Shown here: positions 13,562-15,484 of the stretch, one piece after another
How positions within the stretch are numbered: the first letter of the stretch is position 1
How the letters are laid out: every line of letters starts with the position of its first letter
DNA from: Chloroflexota bacterium
Lineage (GTDB): Bacteria; Chloroflexota; Dehalococcoidia; SM23-28-2; RBG-16-64-32
DNA length: 15,484 nt
NCBI GenBank assembly: GCA_022565075.1
Contig: JADFKG010000031.1
Location: 1 to 15,484, forward strand
Direction: 5' to 3'
The notes under the pieces: generated by a model
What the model was told of the DNA's origin: nothing
Databases searched by the model: none
What the model saw: the letters and a program-made list of their open reading frames with translations, nothing else
Position numbers and translations under genes: made by a program

Positions 13562-15033
13562 TGAACGACCTGAACCTGCTCGGACCGCAGCTCGCGCTCC
13601 TCGTCGGCGCTGGCCTGATCATCATCGTCGACGTCCTCTTGCCCCTCGTCAGCCGCGAGGCATACCGCGGGCGTCAACCGCTGCTGTCGGGCCTTGCGCT
13701 ACTCGCCGCCGCTGGCTCAGTCGGCTGGTCGCTGGCCTTGGTCCTCAGCGACGAGCGCGGCGAGGCGTTCGACGGCATGATCTCGGTGGACGACTTCACG
13801 CTATTCTTCAACTTCCTTTTCGCCGGCGTCGCGGGCGTCATCGTCCTCGGCTCGGTCGACTACCTCGCCCGCCATCGCTTCCAGGGCGAGTACCTGGCGC
13901 TGATTCTCATCGCGGCCGCCGGCATGAGCCTGATGGCCGCCGGCACCGACCTGATCATGATCTTCGTCGCGCTGGAGCTGCAGGCGATCGCCCTCTTCGC
14001 CCTCGTCGGCATCAGCAAGAGCGTGTCCGGCAGCGAGGCGACGCTCAAGTTCCTGCTCCTCAGCGCCATCAGCACCGCTATCACCCTCTACGGCATGGCC
14101 TACCTCTTCGGCCTCTCCGGCGAGACCAGCCTCGACGGCATCGCCAGCTACGTGGCGAACACGGACGAAAACCGCTCGGCGCTCGTCCTCGCCGCCGTCT
14201 TCCTGACCGCGGGCCTCGGCTTCAAGATGGCCGTCGTGCCCTTCCAGATGTGGGTGCCCGACGTCTACGAAGGTGCGCCGACCCCGATCACCGCCTTCCT
14301 CTCGGTCGCCAGTAAGGCCGCCGGGTTCGCCGTCGTCATGCGCATCTTCCTCGCCGCCCTGGGCGAAGGCCTTATCACGACCGACTGGGCTTACCTCTTC
14401 GCCGCCATCGCCGCCGTCTCAATGACCGTCGGCAACGTGCTGGCGCTCGTGCAAGGAAACATCAAGCGCATGCTCGGGTACAGCTCGATCGCGCAGGCCG
14501 GCACGATCCTGATCGGCCTCGCCGCCGTCGCCGCCGAGGATCCCCAACTGCTCCTCGGCACCAGCTCCGTCGTCTTCTTCCTCGGCGCCTACGCCTTCAC
14601 CAACATCGGCGCCTTCATCGCCGTCATCGCCATCTCTCACAAGATCGGCTCCGACCAGATCGACGACTACGCCGGCGTCGCCAAACGCTCGCCGCTGCTG
14701 GCGTTCGGCCTCGCCGCCTGCCTCTTCTCGCTCACCGGCTTTCCGCCGACGGCAGGCTTCATCGCCAAGATATACGTCTTCAACGCGGCCGTGCAGGCGG
14801 ACCTCGTCTGGCTCGCACTCATCGGCGTCATCAACAGCGTCATTGCGGCCTACTACTACCTGCGCGTCGTGCTCAACATGTTCGCTCGCGACCCCGAGAC
14901 CGACGAAGCGTTCCTGCCCAGCCCGTATCTGGGAGCGGCCCTCGCCGCCGCCGTCATCGGCGTCTTCGCCATCGGTATCTACCCGACGCCGCTCATCGAG
15001 GCCTCCGAGTCCGCAGCGCGCGTCTTCAGCTAG
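13561..15033 (+). CDS. nuoN: NADH-quinone oxidoreductase subunit N
   Basis: This third antiporter-like subunit has 490 residues. Glu139 in IFVALELQAIALFALVGI and Lys222 in LGFKMAVVPFQMWVPDVYEG are the conserved channel residues; the next segment APTPITAFLSVASKAAGF is typical of NuoN. IKRMLGYSSIAQAG in the second half matches the family. The ATG at 13561 overlaps the nuoM stop. It is the last nuo gene of the operon, with ybeY starting 9 bases later in the same reading frame. Confidence 0.96.
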   Translation: MNDLNLLGPQLALLVGAGLIIIVDVLLPLVSREAYRGRQPLLSGLALLAAAGSVGWSLALVLSDERGEAFDGMISVDDFTLFFNFLFAGVAGVIVLGSVDYLARHRFQGEYLALILIAAAGMSLMAAGTDLIMIFVALELQAIALFALVGISKSVSGSEATLKFLLLSAISTAITLYGMAYLFGLSGETSLDGIASYVANTDENRSALVLAAVFLTAGLGFKMAVVPFQMWVPDVYEGAPTPITAFLSVASKAAGFAVVMRIFLAALGEGLITTDWAYLFAAIAAVSMTVGNVLALVQGNIKRMLGYSSIAQAGTILIGLAAVAAEDPQLLLGTSSVVFFLGAYAFTNIGAFIAVIAISHKIGSDQIDDYAGVAKRSPLLAFGLAACLFSLTGFPPTAGFIAKIYVFNAAVQADLVWLALIGVINSVIAAYYYLRVVLNMFARDPETDEAFLPSPYLGAALAAAVIGVFAIGIYPTPLIEASESAARVFS

Positions 15034-15042
15034 ACTGGCCTC

Positions 15043-15484
15043 GTGGCCACCCACGACGTCCTCGTCTCCATCGAGCCCGACTTCGCCCGCCGCGTACAGG
15101 CGGACTGGCTCACCGGCATCGCCCGCATCACGCTGGAGCACGAAGACGTCGGCGACTGCCAGCTCAGCGTCGCCGTCACGACCGACGCCGAGATCCACGC
15201 CCTCAACCGCCGGTACGCCGCTGAGGACAGGCCGACCGACGTCCTGGCGTTCTCGCAAGAAGAGGGCGAGTCGTTCGTAGCGCCCCCGGATCAACTCCGC
15301 CATCTCGGCGACGTCATCATCTCGCTCGAAACGGCCGAGCGCCAGGCGGCGGAGGCCGGTCACGACCTCGACGCCGAGATGGCCCACCTGCTGGCCCACG
15401 GCGTCCTCCATCTCCTCGGATACGATCACGCCGCGCCGGACGAAGAGCGCCAAATGCGCGAACGCGAGCGTGCGGTCCTCGCGA
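15043..15484 (+). CDS. ybeY: Endoribonuclease YbeY (rRNA maturation factor), 3' end beyond window
   Basis: The visible 147 residues cover nearly the whole protein. The zinc site AHGVLHLLGYDH (118-129) supplies His119, His123 and His129 in the H-x3-H-x5-H pattern of the UPF0054 family. Upstream, NRRYAAEDRPTDVLAFSQEE (55-74) and HLGDVIISLETA (87-98) are also characteristic. YbeY is a single-strand RNA endonuclease that acts in 16S rRNA 3'-end maturation and ribosome quality control. The GTG at 15043 is the only reasonable start, because the in-frame nuoN TAG lies just upstream; no clear Shine-Dalgarno is present. In many genomes ybeY sits beside phoH; here it trails nuoN, so it may be co-transcribed with complex I. 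No stop codon is reached before the window ends. Confidence 0.93.
   Translation, partial: MATHDVLVSIEPDFARRVQADWLTGIARITLEHEDVGDCQLSVAVTTDAEIHALNRRYAAEDRPTDVLAFSQEEGESFVAPPDQLRHLGDVIISLETAERQAAEAGHDLDAEMAHLLAHGVLHLLGYDHAAPDEERQMRERERAVLA

Noticed and set aside
14419..15453. 344-codon minus-strand frame across the end of nuoN and ybeY
   Set aside because: It overlaps two genuine genes with family motifs, and its product is rich in Asp, Glu, Gly and Arg without any recognisable motif.

Overview
The window reads as a bacterial chromosome segment of high G+C (mid-60s percent by eye) with two divergent gene sets sharing a control region at about 5571-5694. Taxonomy is only inferred. The nuo gene order, the many CoA-ester enzymes and the high G+C would fit Chloroflexota (Dehalococcoidia or SAR202-like lineages), but no marker here proves it.

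Left half (1-5570, all minus strand): CoA-ester or lipid catabolism genes in two transcription units. The upstream unit starts at 5570. It runs a DUF35 zinc-ribbon/OB-fold protein, a cysteine-less SCP2/Ltp2-type thiolase-like protein, a PHP-domain metallo-phosphoesterase and a small membrane protein. The second unit has its own near-consensus sigma70-type promoter (2820-2848). It runs an N-terminal-type (FAS1-like) hot-dog dehydratase, a MaoC dehydratase, an unrecognised lower-G+C gene and two tandem paralogous short-chain dehydrogenases, the second cut by the window edge. Together these look like a beta-oxidation-like module: hydration/dehydration by a hot-dog pair, oxidation/reduction by SDRs, and carbon-carbon cleavage by an Ltp2/DUF35-type aldolase.

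Right half (5695-15484, all plus strand): a respiratory complex I operon in the order nuoA, C, D, H, J, K, a small DUF2007-like ORF, nuoL, M, N, followed by ybeY, which runs off the end. Most junctions overlap by 1-4 bases or abut, so it is one transcription unit. Its likely promoter is at 5623-5651. nuoB and nuoI are absent from their usual places, as are nuoE, F and G, so this operon encodes no iron-sulfur subunit at all. All membrane subunits and the cofactor-free arm subunits C and D look intact.

Most worth a second look: the Fe-S-free nuo operon; the orphan gene between 1181 and 1843, whose removal would recreate the stop/Shine-Dalgarno junction seen elsewhere in that operon; a fourfold heptanucleotide repeat ahead of nuoL; the small ORF inside the nuo operon; a Rex-like operator at the nuo start; and the Ltp2/DUF35/MaoC set. 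I see no tRNA, rRNA, CRISPR array, insertion sequence or clear terminator. No gene-free stretch exceeds 300 bases.
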